Shown here: positions 10,124 through 19,567 of the stretch, one piece after another | Layout: each line of letters starts with the position of its first letter | Position numbering within the stretch: position 1 is the stretch's first letter | The notes under the pieces: model-generated | What the model was told of the DNA's origin: nothing | What the model saw: the letters and a program-made list of their open reading frames with translations, nothing else | Database searches by the model: none | Assembly (NCBI GenBank): GCA_016286785.1 | Contig: JAEEUB010000002.1 | Span: forward strand, 19,557-83,556 | Direction of reading: 5' to 3' | From: Candidatus Saccharimonadota bacterium | Lineage (GTDB): Bacteria; Patescibacteriota; Saccharimonadia; Saccharimonadales; Saccharimonadaceae | Length of the DNA: 64,000 nucleotides | Translations under genes and position numbers: made by a program

Positions 10124-12118
10124 ATGGACAAAATATTGGAGGGTCTTAATCCGAGACAAAAAGAAGCAGTAGAGACATTAACTGGCCCGGTGCTGATTCT
10201 TGCAGGTGCGGGCTCCGGTAAAACTAAAACATTAACCCATCGCATTGCTAACCTAATCGCGCACGGTACCGCGCCATCACGTATTTTGGCTGTTACTTTC
10301 ACTAATAAAGCGGCTAACGAAATGCGAGAAAGGTTATGGAAATTAAGTAGCGGGCAAAATTTAGATACCGCCGAACCGCCTCGCAGTTTCATGCCTTTTA
10401 TGGGCACGTTTCATGGAATCGCGGTAAGAATTCTACGAGAGGAGGCGGATGCTGTTGGCCTAGATCGTAACTTTACTATTTATGATGCCGACGATCAGGC
10501 CTCCTTAATTCGAAGAGTCATAAAAAACCTAAAACTATCGGACAATAAAAATTTAAAGCCTAAATCTGTTCATTCAATTATTTCTAACGAAAAAAACCAA
10601 GGGAACAGGCCAGAGGATTATGCCGCAAGGGCAATTTACCCCAACCAAAAGCAAATTGCTAAAATATTCGAAAAATATGAAAAGGAAAAAGCCCTGGCGC
10701 AGGCACTAGATTTTGATGACTTACTATTAAAAGAACTTGAGCTATTTAAGAATAATCCAGAAATCAGAAAAAAATGGCAAAAACGTTTTGAGCATATCTT
10801 GATTGACGAATATCAGGATACTAATAATGTGCAATACAACATAGTAAAACTCCTAGTCAATGAAAACCAAAATATTTGCGTAGTAGGCGATGATTGGCAA
10901 TCGATTTATTCGTGGCGTGGAGCAGATTTTACAAACATTCTAAATTTTGAAAAAGATTTTCCAGGAGCTAAAGTTATAAAACTAGAGCAAAACTATCGCT
11001 CATCTGGTAATATTTTGGAGGCTTCGCAAAAAATAATCAATAAAAACAAAGTTAGGACAGATAAAACTCTGTTTACAGAAGCCGAAAAAGGCGACCCAGT
11101 CGATATAGAATCGTTGCGAGACGAAGATGATGAGGCTAACTTTGTGGCACGACAAATCATGCTATTAAAACGCGAATACGATGATTTTTCAGACTTTGCA
11201 GTTTTATACCGCACCAATGCGCAGTCTTACAGTTTTGAAAAAGCATTTATGAACTATCAGATTCCCTACAAAATCGTAGGCGGCGTAAGATTTTATGATC
11301 GTAAAGAAGTTAAAGACGTTTTAGCGATCCTAAAATTAGTCATAAACCAGCGTGATCAGGTGAGTCTAAGTAGGGTAGTGCAAAATGTATTAAGTGGAGT
11401 AGGCGAAGCGTCGCTAAATAAAATAATAAATGCCATGAATGCCATTAAAGGGCCTAACCCTCTAGTTAATCCAGACATTCAGGATGTCTTGCCGGCCAGC
11501 AAAGCGCGCACTGGCTTCCTTAGGCTAATTAATTATCTTAAAAAAGTCGACTCAGCCCAAAACCCAAGCGAAATCGTGCAAAAAACAGTCGAGTATTTTG
11601 ACTTTAAGTCTTTAACTGATGACGGTACCCCTAGTGCCGAAGAGCGCATGCGTAACCTTGAAGTTTTGGCCGGAAACGCCGAAAACTACGATACTCTGGA
11701 AGATTTTTTGGCGGACTCCGCTTTGATGTCTTCGGCAGACGAAACCTCGGGCAAAAACTCAGTAACCCTCATGACGATGCATGCGGCAAAGGGTTTGGAA
11801 TTTCCGGTAGTATTCTTAGTCGGCATGGAAGATGGACTTTTTCCTAGTAGCAGGGCGGAAGATGAATCTTCTCTAGAGGAAGAACGCCGCCTAGCCTATG
11901 TAGGTATGACTAGAGCGATGCAAAAACTGTTTATGACATATGCTGCATCAAGATACTCATTCGGTAGTCGAAGCTACAACATGCCATCTAGGTTTTTGCT
12001 AGATTTAGGCTACAACCCATATGGTTCAGCCGGATATCAAGATAATGATGGTGACGGTTTTACGGATGATTTCGACGAATTTGATCCATTTCCAGACGAT
12101 TTGCCTGTCTTTGAATAA
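10124..12118 (+). CDS. pcrA: UvrD/PcrA-type superfamily 1 DNA helicase
   Basis: A 3'-5' DNA helicase of repair and replication. 664 residues with the Q motif LNPRQKEAV, Walker A AGAGSGKT (about 29-36), motif Ia AVTFTNKAANEM, motif II DEYQDTN, motif III VVGDDWQSIYSWRGAD, motif IV EQNYRSSGNI, motif V TMHAAKGLEFPVVFLVGMEDG, and motif VI EERRLAYVGMTRA. The acidic C-terminus (DNDGDGFTDDFDEFDPFPDD) replaces the usual basic/Tudor-like tail of PcrA. TATAAT ends 6 bases before ATG (leaderless). PcrA and UvrD cannot be told apart from sequence alone here. Confidence 0.95.
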   Translation: MDKILEGLNPRQKEAVETLTGPVLILAGAGSGKTKTLTHRIANLIAHGTAPSRILAVTFTNKAANEMRERLWKLSSGQNLDTAEPPRSFMPFMGTFHGIAVRILREEADAVGLDRNFTIYDADDQASLIRRVIKNLKLSDNKNLKPKSVHSIISNEKNQGNRPEDYAARAIYPNQKQIAKIFEKYEKEKALAQALDFDDLLLKELELFKNNPEIRKKWQKRFEHILIDEYQDTNNVQYNIVKLLVNENQNICVVGDDWQSIYSWRGADFTNILNFEKDFPGAKVIKLEQNYRSSGNILEASQKIINKNKVRTDKTLFTEAEKGDPVDIESLRDEDDEANFVARQIMLLKREYDDFSDFAVLYRTNAQSYSFEKAFMNYQIPYKIVGGVRFYDRKEVKDVLAILKLVINQRDQVSLSRVVQNVLSGVGEASLNKIINAMNAIKGPNPLVNPDIQDVLPASKARTGFLRLINYLKKVDSAQNPSEIVQKTVEYFDFKSLTDDGTPSAEERMRNLEVLAGNAENYDTLEDFLADSALMSSADETSGKNSVTLMTMHAAKGLEFPVVFLVGMEDGLFPSSRAEDESSLEEERRLAYVGMTRAMQKLFMTYAASRYSFGSRSYNMPSRFLLDLGYNPYGSAGYQDNDGDGFTDDFDEFDPFPDDLPVFE

Positions 12119-12151
12119 GTTATCAAAATAATAATATGCTACAATGTTGAT

Positions 12152-12580
12152 ATGAAAACTTTATGGACCGACGGAAGCGCAAGTCCAAATCCAGGCCCTG
12201 GCGGATTTGCGGTAATAGAAGTTACGAGTGGCGGCAAAAAGCCAGTCGCCCTCGGGCGCGATAAGGACACCACCAATATCCGCATGGAAGGCTCGGCCTT
12301 AATCGCTGCAATTAAATATGCCGGAGAAGATGGATGTGAAATTCATACAGATTCTGAGTTTTGGATAAATGTTCTTACGAAATGGGCGGCCGGCTGGCAG
12401 GCTAATGGCTGGAAAAAGAAAACCGGCCCAATCAAAAATTTAGATTTAGTGCAAGAATTATATGAGCTATACACCTCGCACAATGTAAAATTAGTTTGGG
12501 AAAAAGGCCACGACGGTATCGAGCTAAACGAGATGGCGGACGAATGGGCTAATAAAGCCCGCATGGGCATAGAGCTTTAA
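12152..12580 (+). CDS. rnhA: Ribonuclease H (RNase HI family)
   Basis: Cuts RNA in RNA-DNA hybrids. 142 residues with the acidic active site: WTDGSASPNPGPGG (first Asp), RMEGSALIAAI (Glu), IHTDSEFWIN (Asp), and WEKGHDGIELNEMADEWAN (His and last Asp). The basic handle is partly kept (WQANGWKKKTG). Length is normal. TACAAT ends 6 bases before ATG with no Shine-Dalgarno. It lies between the helicase and tyrS, each with its own promoter. Confidence 0.95.
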   Translation: MKTLWTDGSASPNPGPGGFAVIEVTSGGKKPVALGRDKDTTNIRMEGSALIAAIKYAGEDGCEIHTDSEFWINVLTKWAAGWQANGWKKKTGPIKNLDLVQELYELYTSHNVKLVWEKGHDGIELNEMADEWANKARMGIEL

Positions 12581-12609
12581 ACTTATTAAGATATGCTATA
12601 ATTATTGAT

Positions 12610-13848
12610 ATGAAATTATCAGAGGAACTCATCTATCGTGGCTTCATGGCGGAGACCACTATCGAAAACCCAGCGGACCTAGACACGCGGGAAAGTAAAA
12701 AGTTTTATTGTGGCGCAGACCCATCGGCAGATTCGTTGACGATTGGAAATCTGGCCACACTAATGATGTGTGCGTGTTTTGTGCGACATGGCTACGAACC
12801 CTACCTTTTGGTTGGCGGCGCTACTGGTCAAATTGGCGACCCAAAAGAAAACAGCGAGCGTGACTTAAAGTCTTTGGATGAGGTGGAACACAATAAAGAG
12901 TGCATCAAAAACCAGATTCAAAGAATAATAAACTCTGATAAGGTTACCATGCTAGACAATTATGATTGGTTTCGCGACATGAGATATCTAGATTTTTTGC
13001 GCGAAGTCGGAAAAGCTTTTTCGATGACCCAGCTCCTCGATCGTCAATTCGTACAAAACCGGATTGGCGAAGGCGGCTCGGGCATTTCTTATGCAGAATT
13101 TTCTTATACCTTGATTCAGGGCTACGATTTTTTGCATCTTTATCGTAAGTATGGTGTAGACTTGCAGCTTTGTGGAGCCGATCAGTATGGTAACTGTACA
13201 AGTGGTATCCATCTAATCAAACGCTTAGAAGATAAAAAAGCCGACGTCTGGAGTACACCACTCGTCATCGATCCAATTACTGGTCGCAAATTTGGAAAAA
13301 GCGAAGGAAATGCTATTTGGCTAGCTAGCGACGACAATGGTGGCGGTAACTTTACTTCGATCTTTGACTTCTATCAATTTTGGCTTAATCAGCCAGACGA
13401 AAGCGTGGAGTACTTAATTAAAATTTACACACTATACGACAAAGAAGCAATTGAAGATATTTTAGCAAGGCATAAAGAAGCTCCCGAAAAACGCATAGCT
13501 CAACGAGCATTGGCACGTGCTGCAACGGAAGTAGTCCACGGCCAAGAAAATGCCGAAGCGATTGAGAATTTAGTAGCATTATTATTTAGTCGCGATACTA
13601 ATTTCTCTGAGTTTAGTGAAGACGAGATTCTAGAATTCGCTAAATATTTGCCGACAATTAATAAAGGTAAAATGCTAATAGATGCACTTGTTGATAATGG
13701 CCTTGCCGAATCCAAGAAGAAGGCGCGAGAATTTTTGGCTCAGGGTGCCATTACGATAAATGGAACAAAAGTTAAAGACGATATAGAATTAAAGCAAACA
13801 GCTATCATCAAAAAAGGCAAAAATAAGTTCCTGATTATTAAAAACTAA
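12610..13848 (+). CDS. tyrS: Tyrosyl-tRNA synthetase
   Basis: Class I synthetase charging tRNA-Tyr. 412 residues. The HIGH-type motif appears as DPSADSLTIGNL, a degenerate form; the tyrosine-binding region YAEFSYTLIQGYDFLHL and LCGADQYGN are standard; KFGKSEGNAIWL gives the KMSKS-type loop. A C-terminal S4 domain (about 345-412; AREFLAQGAITINGTKV) binds tRNA. TATAAT ends 7 bases before ATG. A strong terminator follows the stop. Confidence 0.97.
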   Translation: MKLSEELIYRGFMAETTIENPADLDTRESKKFYCGADPSADSLTIGNLATLMMCACFVRHGYEPYLLVGGATGQIGDPKENSERDLKSLDEVEHNKECIKNQIQRIINSDKVTMLDNYDWFRDMRYLDFLREVGKAFSMTQLLDRQFVQNRIGEGGSGISYAEFSYTLIQGYDFLHLYRKYGVDLQLCGADQYGNCTSGIHLIKRLEDKKADVWSTPLVIDPITGRKFGKSEGNAIWLASDDNGGGNFTSIFDFYQFWLNQPDESVEYLIKIYTLYDKEAIEDILARHKEAPEKRIAQRALARAATEVVHGQENAEAIENLVALLFSRDTNFSEFSEDEILEFAKYLPTINKGKMLIDALVDNGLAESKKKAREFLAQGAITINGTKVKDDIELKQTAIIKKGKNKFLIIKN

Positions 13849-13850
13849 CA

Positions 13851-13886
13851 ATAACGCCAAGCGCTGCGCTTGGCGTTATTTTTGAT
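13851..13886 (+). terminator. Terminator after tyrS
   Basis: A 13-bp perfect stem (ATAACGCCAAGCG / CGCTTGGCGTTAT) with a CTG loop is followed by TTTTT. The T run suits the plus strand; the arms could also stop minus-strand transcripts. Confidence 0.9.
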
Positions 13887-13925
13887 ATGTGTTAAAATAA
13901 AACATAAGTAATAAGGAGTTATAAA

Positions 13926-14897
13926 ATGGAACCAAATGAACCAGATAATAACAAGGCAAACGTTTCTCCCGCGCCTGAATTTGCGCCTAAATCTACACCT
14001 GAATCTGCGCCAGCCTCCATACCAAGTACACCAGAAGTTACTATGGTTAACGCGGCTTCGGATTCAAATTCTATTACAAAAGAGTCCAATAATAAGGCCG
14101 GTCTTTTTATCGGTCTTGGTGTTGGGGTAGTAGCTATAATCGGTATAGTGGCGGCTGCTATTTTGATCCCTCAAACAATGACTCCAGACTACAACATAAT
14201 GTTTGATTCGGCATCAAATCTGTCGGATGAGCTTTCTAACTACTTCTATTCTAGTGCCTGTAACGATGTTAGGCGAAATGTCGACAATTATTACTCTGTG
14301 ACTAATGATGAATATACCGAATTTATCAATCAGTGCGGGCAAGATGCAGAAAATCTATATGCGGCAGTCGCCAAATTTGAGGCAGAAAGCGGCGTAGGGA
14401 GAGACCAAGAAATCAACGAATTGTATCAAAAATTCAAAAAACTATTCGATGAAAAAGCTCCAGCAAAAGACAAGCTCGAGAATACGCTCAAGATTTACGA
14501 AGCAGTACATAAGTTTGCGGTCGAGATAGATAAAACCTTCGGCGACTACAAATCAATGCCAGATCCGAGTGAATTCAAGCAAGCCGTAAACATACTAATT
14601 GAATCTGGGGATGAGGCTTTGAAAACATTCGCCGAGGGGCTATCTGAGCGTTACGATGTATTTTACGAAGCAAGCCAAGAATTTATGAATATAGATTACT
14701 CCAATCCGAACTATCAATCAATTTATGATGCCTACTTGGACGCAAGCAACGACTTTTCAGATTTTTACTATGAGCAGTCTGACATTCTTAACGATATCGA
14801 TTATCCACTAGCCGATACATATAGTGACAATAATGAAGATAATGTCATGAAAACCTTTAACAATCTAAATGATGCAATTCTAAAAAAGCTCAAATAA
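13926..14897 (+). CDS. Membrane-anchored extracellular protein of unknown function
   Basis: 323 residues. A Pro/Ser/Ala-rich cytoplasmic tail (residues 1-55), one membrane helix (about 58-82, LFIGLGVGVVAIIGIVAAAILI), then a mostly helical acidic outside domain (about 85-323) rich in Asp, Glu, Tyr and Asn with two cysteines. I recognise no family. Unlike most neighbours it has a leader: TAAAAT (about 13895), then AAGGAG seven bases before ATG. Its N-in/C-out form matches the proteins at 5484, 18803 and 24876. Confidence 0.75.
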   Translation: MEPNEPDNNKANVSPAPEFAPKSTPESAPASIPSTPEVTMVNAASDSNSITKESNNKAGLFIGLGVGVVAIIGIVAAAILIPQTMTPDYNIMFDSASNLSDELSNYFYSSACNDVRRNVDNYYSVTNDEYTEFINQCGQDAENLYAAVAKFEAESGVGRDQEINELYQKFKKLFDEKAPAKDKLENTLKIYEAVHKFAVEIDKTFGDYKSMPDPSEFKQAVNILIESGDEALKTFAEGLSERYDVFYEASQEFMNIDYSNPNYQSIYDAYLDASNDFSDFYYEQSDILNDIDYPLADTYSDNNEDNVMKTFNNLNDAILKKLK

Positions 14898-14919
14898 CTT
14901 ATCATGGTATAATATCGGT

Positions 14920-15981
14920 GTGAAATATCTTGCAATTTTAGGAAGACAACCGGAAATATCAATCGCTGAACTCGAGATGACGGATTTCTGTACCGATATT
15001 AATCGGCTTGGTGGCACAAAGAAGCTGGCAGTTAAACTAGATCAAAAACCACTAGATTATTTACAAAGTCTGCCGGATGGGAAAATAACAATTGGCGTGA
15101 GCGATTACTCGAAAGGTGCCTCAAGAGCGACAGCTATAAATGAGGCGCTAAAACTAAAGAAAATCCTAGTTCGCCATGGCCGTAGTGTGCGTGTAATAGA
15201 TGGAAAAGCCGCAGAATTATCTACTGCAACATCTCTTTACAACGGTTTAAGTGGAAAAAATACTCGTAAGATAGAACTAATAAAAACCGACGACGGTTGG
15301 TACAGGGTAATCGGCGTACAAGATATTGATGCCTATGCTAAACGGGATCAGGCTCGGCCGGCTCGGGATGCTAAAGTGGGAATGCTCCCGCCAAAGTTAG
15401 CGCAAATATTAATTAATCTGTGTGGCCCATTAAAACCCGGCGCAATAGTGCTCGATCCATTTTGCGGAACAGGCGTAGTTTTACAAGAGGCTATTTTGAT
15501 GGGTTACCATGCATATGGAACTGATATTAATGAGAGGATGATCGAGTATAGCGAAAAAAACTTAAAATGGCTGGTGAGTCAAAAATCGCAAAATAAGCAG
15601 GGAATATTCCAAGTTTCTGTTGGCGATGCGACTATATACAATTGGGAAAAGCCGATCGATGCGGTGGCTTGCGAAGGATATCTTGGCAAACCGTTCTCGA
15701 ATATTCCTAGCGAGATAGAACTAAAAGAACAAAAAGGAGAATGTGGCCGCATTATACTGGCATTTTTAAAAAACCTTACAGAACAGATAAAGGCTGGCGC
15801 GCCAGTAGTCTTAGCGGCTCCCGCATGGCTGCGTAAAGACGGATCGTATAAAAGATTGGAAATTCTTGACGAAATAGATAAACTGGGGTATAATGTAAAC
15901 AATAAATCGCGCAAGGGGCTTCTTTATCATCGTGAAAAGCAGGTTGTCGCGAGAGATATATTAATTTTAAGGAAGAAATAA
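14920..15981 (+). CDS. TRM11/TrmG10-like RNA methyltransferase
   Basis: Probable SAM-dependent RNA (tRNA guanosine N2) methylase. 353 residues, with an N-terminal part that may be THUMP-like (about 1-140), then RPARDAKVGMLPPKLAQI and the SAM motif I VLDPFCGTGVVLQEA (about 176-190) seen in UPF0020/TRM11 proteins. The usual DPPY catalytic motif is replaced by ACEGYLGKP, so the exact reaction is uncertain. The start is GTG, with TATAAT ending 6 bases upstream; this fits a leaderless mRNA and supports GTG over later ATGs. rpmA follows directly with no gap. Confidence 0.8.
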   Translation: MKYLAILGRQPEISIAELEMTDFCTDINRLGGTKKLAVKLDQKPLDYLQSLPDGKITIGVSDYSKGASRATAINEALKLKKILVRHGRSVRVIDGKAAELSTATSLYNGLSGKNTRKIELIKTDDGWYRVIGVQDIDAYAKRDQARPARDAKVGMLPPKLAQILINLCGPLKPGAIVLDPFCGTGVVLQEAILMGYHAYGTDINERMIEYSEKNLKWLVSQKSQNKQGIFQVSVGDATIYNWEKPIDAVACEGYLGKPFSNIPSEIELKEQKGECGRIILAFLKNLTEQIKAGAPVVLAAPAWLRKDGSYKRLEILDEIDKLGYNVNNKSRKGLLYHREKQVVARDILILRKK

Positions 15982-16254
15982 ATGTCACACGTAAAAGCTG
16001 GCGGTACCGCCAAGAATGTACACAATAATGCCGGACAGCGCCTTGGCGTCAAGCGTTTTGGTGGCCAAAAAGTAAAAAATGGCGAAGTTTTAGTTCGTCA
16101 AACAGGTGCAACTAAAATTGCAGGCCCTGGCACCTATATGTCACGCAATTTTACGATTCATGCAGCTAAAGACGGCGTAGTCACTTTTGTAAAAACCAAA
16201 AAGACTCATTTTTCCGGCAAAAGCTTACCACGCGTAAGAGTTGAAGTCAGATAA
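15982..16254 (+). CDS. rpmA: Ribosomal protein bL27
   Basis: Large-subunit protein near the peptidyl transferase centre. 90 residues. The N-terminus MSHVKAGGTAKNVHNNAGQRLGVKRFGG is close to the usual HKKGxGSTxNGRDSxxxRLGVK pattern but diverged (AKNVHNNAGQ). It has no Firmicutes-type cleavable leader. GGAAG lies 5 bases upstream. The start immediately follows the methylase stop, so the two are co-transcribed; rplU, its common partner, is not next to it. Confidence 0.92.
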   Translation: MSHVKAGGTAKNVHNNAGQRLGVKRFGGQKVKNGEVLVRQTGATKIAGPGTYMSRNFTIHAAKDGVVTFVKTKKTHFSGKSLPRVRVEVR

Positions 16255-16284
16255 TATACCCTCAATTTGTGGTATAATTTCTCT

Positions 16285-17343
16285 ATGACTAAGAAAAAGC
16301 GTATTCGTTTTTCTTTTCGTACAGTTTTGATTATACTGACGATTGTTTTGGTTGGCTATGTAATCTACCAAAATTGGCCAGATATTCTAGATACGCTTAA
16401 TCATCTAAGCGAAGCAAACGTCTTTGTTCTTCTTTTTCTAATTCCAGAGCAGCTATTCATGTATTATGCTTGTGGGCAGATATTCTTTTCCTACTTGAGA
16501 AACAGACAGAATGTTCGCAAGTTTACAAAAGGCGAAATACTCAGAATTTCTACCGAGCTTAACTTTGTTAATCACGCCGTACCGGCCGGTGGCATCGGCG
16601 GATTGGCTTTTTTGACTTATCGTCTTTCGTCATATGATGTAACGGCTGGTCAGGCGAGTTTTTTGTACCTGTTTCGCTATGCTGTAACAACCGTAATTAA
16701 TTATCTCCAAGCCCTAATCGCTATTATAATCTTACTCATTTTTAACTTAATCCCGAGTGAAGCAAAATGGATTATTCCATTATCGCTGCTAATGAATCTT
16801 GGCGTATTTGCCGCCCTTTGGTTTGTTGTTTTTGTAGCTAGCAGTAAAAAACGCATTTACTTCTTCGCCGAAGTTATTTCTAAGATACTAAGCGTCCTAA
16901 TCAAAATTGTAACGTTTAACCATAAAAAGCGTTTGATGAAAGAGAAGAAAATTATCGATTATTTTCTAGATATTCATGAAAGTGTAAAAACGGCGAAAGA
17001 GAATAAAAGATACCTTAAAAAACCCGCTCTTTGGGGACTAATCTACAGCTTCTTTGAAATTGGGACGTATTGGATTGTTGCTATTTCTCTCGGCAGGCCA
17101 GAACTATTGCCGTACATTATGGTGGGGGAGGCGATCGGTTCGGTATTTGATGGAATCGTTCCTTATGGGCTGTACGAACTCGGTATGGCTGGCGTTATGA
17201 TTGCGCTAGGAGTCGATTTTCCTACTGCGACAATTGTGACAGTCATGACGCGCGTGATAACTCTTGTATTTACGATTATCTCAGGTTCCTATCCTTATTA
17301 CTCTGCCATCAAAAATAACAAGATAGTCCAAAATGAAAAATAA
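16285..17343 (+). CDS. YbhN/LPG-synthase-type multi-pass membrane protein
   Basis: 352 residues from MTKKKRIRFSFRTV. About eight membrane segments; the pattern NFVNHAVPAGGIGGLAFLTYRL and the C-terminal SVFDGIVPYGLYELGMAGVMIALG matches the UPF0104 / lysylphosphatidylglycerol synthase transmembrane family, which handles lipids or glycolipids across the membrane. Substrate is unknown. The true start is 18 bases inside the longer frame: TATAAT ends 6 bases before this ATG, and the extension would merely translate the promoter (WYNFS). xseA overlaps its end by 11 bases. Confidence 0.85.
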   Translation: MTKKKRIRFSFRTVLIILTIVLVGYVIYQNWPDILDTLNHLSEANVFVLLFLIPEQLFMYYACGQIFFSYLRNRQNVRKFTKGEILRISTELNFVNHAVPAGGIGGLAFLTYRLSSYDVTAGQASFLYLFRYAVTTVINYLQALIAIIILLIFNLIPSEAKWIIPLSLLMNLGVFAALWFVVFVASSKKRIYFFAEVISKILSVLIKIVTFNHKKRLMKEKKIIDYFLDIHESVKTAKENKRYLKKPALWGLIYSFFEIGTYWIVAISLGRPELLPYIMVGEAIGSVFDGIVPYGLYELGMAGVMIALGVDFPTATIVTVMTRVITLVFTIISGSYPYYSAIKNNKIVQNEK

Positions 17344-18586
17344 CCAATCTCTTAGAGACGACAGCTTTACTCCGACTGAATTTATTAGTGTGGTCAATCA
17401 AACTCTCGACTACGCCTATTCTAGCGTCTTAATTACTGGCGAAGTGGCTAGCTATAAAGTCAACCAAGGAAAATGGGTATTCTTTGACTTAAAAGACGAA
17501 GAATCTAGTATTTCCTGCTTTATGCCACTTTGGGACCTTAGAATGCCACTGGAAGACGGTATGAAAGTAATAGTAAGGGGCGTTCCAAAAATTACCAAAT
17601 GGGGCAAGTTTTCGTTTACTGTGTCAGTAGTTAAGCCAGTGGGTGAGGGCAGTCTCAAAAAAGCTTATGAGTTGTTAAAGAAAAAACTGGAAGCTGAAGG
17701 AATTTTTGACCAAGCCAAAAAACGTCCAATTCCCGAAGACCTAACAAAACTCGGAGTCATCTCATCTACAGGTGCAGCTGGCTATGCTGATTTTGTTAAA
17801 ATAATCAATGCTAGATGGGGCGGAATGAAGGTTTTTGTAGCTCACACCCAAGTGCAAGGACTCGATGCTCCAGACCAAATCATCAGGGCTCTACAATATT
17901 TTAACGAACATGGCAATGTTCAAATGATAGCTATCTTAAGAGGTGGTGGCAGTGCAGACGATCTGTCTTGCTTTAACGACGAAGCATTAGTGCGAGCAAT
18001 TGCCGCGAGCAAAATTCCAGTCATCACTGGTATTGGCCACGAGGTAGACGAATCATTGTCGGATTTGGCGGCCGATGTGCGTGCATCCACTCCATCTAAC
18101 GCCGCTGAGATGCTAACCCGCGACCGTGCGGAAATTAAAGGAAAAATCATAAGAAGCGTAGGCAGAATTAGCCAAATAACTCTGCAAGAAATCGAGCGAG
18201 CCTTAGCTGACAGTCGGTCGAGTATCGAAGGGATAATGAAAAAATCTCTTGAGCAAATCAATCTAGCAAGGCAACAAAACGTAGCCCAGTTAAGGCGAGC
18301 AAATAGCCTAATTAAGGCGAAATATATAGACCCGGTGTTAGAATCGAATCGGGAAAAAATTAGGCGCTCGCTTGAAAGAATTAAAACGGAATACGAAAGA
18401 ATAAAAAACAGTATAGAGCAAAAATCCAAGCTTTTAGAGGCCTTAAACCCAGAAACAATTTTAAGCCAAGGGTATGCGATAATAGCAGGGAAGATATCGC
18501 CAGGCAGTGTTGTAAAAATCACAACATTACAACAAATAATTGATGCAGAAGTTAAAAAAATAGAAGAAAGGAATAACAATGAGTGA
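17333..18586 (+). CDS. xseA: Exodeoxyribonuclease VII large subunit
   Basis: Single-strand DNA exonuclease subunit. 417 residues: an N-terminal OB fold (about 10-100; VLITGEVASYKVNQGKWVFF), the catalytic domain (about 115-330) with GVISSTGAAGYADF, VQGLDAPDQI, ILRGGGSADDLSCFNDEALVRAI, ITGIGHEVDESLSDLAADVRASTPSNAAE, then long helical C-terminal coiled coils. It overlaps the YbhN-like gene (11 bases) and xseB (8 bases), so all three are translated from one mRNA. Confidence 0.96.
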   Translation: MKNNQSLRDDSFTPTEFISVVNQTLDYAYSSVLITGEVASYKVNQGKWVFFDLKDEESSISCFMPLWDLRMPLEDGMKVIVRGVPKITKWGKFSFTVSVVKPVGEGSLKKAYELLKKKLEAEGIFDQAKKRPIPEDLTKLGVISSTGAAGYADFVKIINARWGGMKVFVAHTQVQGLDAPDQIIRALQYFNEHGNVQMIAILRGGGSADDLSCFNDEALVRAIAASKIPVITGIGHEVDESLSDLAADVRASTPSNAAEMLTRDRAEIKGKIIRSVGRISQITLQEIERALADSRSSIEGIMKKSLEQINLARQQNVAQLRRANSLIKAKYIDPVLESNREKIRRSLERIKTEYERIKNSIEQKSKLLEALNPETILSQGYAIIAGKISPGSVVKITTLQQIIDAEVKKIEERNNNE

Positions 18587-18776
18587 AAAATTGACTCTTA
18601 ACCAAAAAATTAATAAACTAGACGGCGAAGTAGAATGGTTTTATTCTGATGATTTTAAATTAGAAGAGGCAGCAAAAAAATATAAGGCGGCAGTAGCCCT
18701 TGCAAAAGATATCGAATCTGATTTAAACGAGCTAAAAAACGAAATCGAAGTATTGTCTGAGGATTTCAGCAAATAA
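18579..18776 (+). CDS. xseB: Exodeoxyribonuclease VII small subunit
   Basis: 65 residues, helical and acidic, with the family pattern LNQKINKLDGEVEWFYSDDFKLEEAAKKYKAAVALAKDIE (first residues of the helical hairpin). It overlaps the end of xseA by 8 bases, as often seen for this pair. AGAAAGGA lies about 8 bases before ATG inside xseA. Together they form the XseA-XseB exonuclease. Confidence 0.92.
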   Translation: MSEKLTLNQKINKLDGEVEWFYSDDFKLEEAAKKYKAAVALAKDIESDLNELKNEIEVLSEDFSK

Positions 18777-18802
18777 CAATCCGATTGTGCTATAATTTAA
18801 CT

Positions 18803-19540
18803 ATGGATAATTATCAACCAGCGCAAAACGACACACCTAACACGTTGGTCGGAAGACCAATGATTAAACAGTCACAGAGCCCTTCAACTCTCCATAGGGA
18901 TAACTCTGGTTTAATTAAAACAATCATCATTATCATCATCTCGCTTGTCGCTATGACCTTTATCGGTCTATTTATCTGGATATTTCTCCAATATAATGAG
19001 ATTAGCACCGATGTAGATGGACAAATAGCTGTCGCAGTGGCAAAAGCCAAAGATGAACAAGCGGCTCAACTAGAGGCGGAATTCGCCGAAAGAGAAAAGC
19101 TTCCTTATAAAACTTTTTCTGGTCCAGTCGACTACGGTCAATTAACATTTAATTACCCAAAAACCTGGAGCGTTTATGTAGCGGCTGATGCCGCGACTGG
19201 CGGCGATTACCAGGCTTTCTTTAATCCAACCCAGGTTAATACGGTAGCAAAAGATACTGTTAATGCATTAAGGTTAACTATCCGGGATGATAGTTTCGAC
19301 GACGTTGCTAGTGAGTATCAAAAGTTCATAGATCGTAAAGATCCTAACTTAACTATGCAAGCTGTCACCATAGGCGACATCTCCGCAAATCGCTACGCTG
19401 GAACAATCCCAAATACAGATTTAAATGGCATTATTGTAATTTTTAAAATTCGCGATAAAACCGCCGTCTTTCAGACCGACACAACATTATTTGAGCAGGA
19501 TTTTAACACCTTACTTCAAACCATTTCATTCAATGCCTAG
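18803..19540 (+). CDS. Membrane-anchored lipoprotein-like extracellular protein, PsbP-like look
   Basis: 245 residues. Cytoplasmic start (about 1-40), one membrane helix (about 43-68, IIIIIISLVAMTFIGLFIWIFL), then an outside domain containing DYGQLTFNYPKTWSVYVAADA, a pattern resembling the PsbP/Mog1-like fold found in many small surface proteins (weak inference). The ATG at 18803 is chosen because TATAAT ends 6 bases upstream; the longer frame from 18785 would translate the promoter (MCYNLT). No partner is clear. Confidence 0.72.
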   Translation: MDNYQPAQNDTPNTLVGRPMIKQSQSPSTLHRDNSGLIKTIIIIIISLVAMTFIGLFIWIFLQYNEISTDVDGQIAVAVAKAKDEQAAQLEAEFAEREKLPYKTFSGPVDYGQLTFNYPKTWSVYVAADAATGGDYQAFFNPTQVNTVAKDTVNALRLTIRDDSFDDVASEYQKFIDRKDPNLTMQAVTIGDISANRYAGTIPNTDLNGIIVIFKIRDKTAVFQTDTTLFEQDFNTLLQTISFNA

Positions 19541-19567
19541 GCGCTAAATTAGTGATATAATTAATTC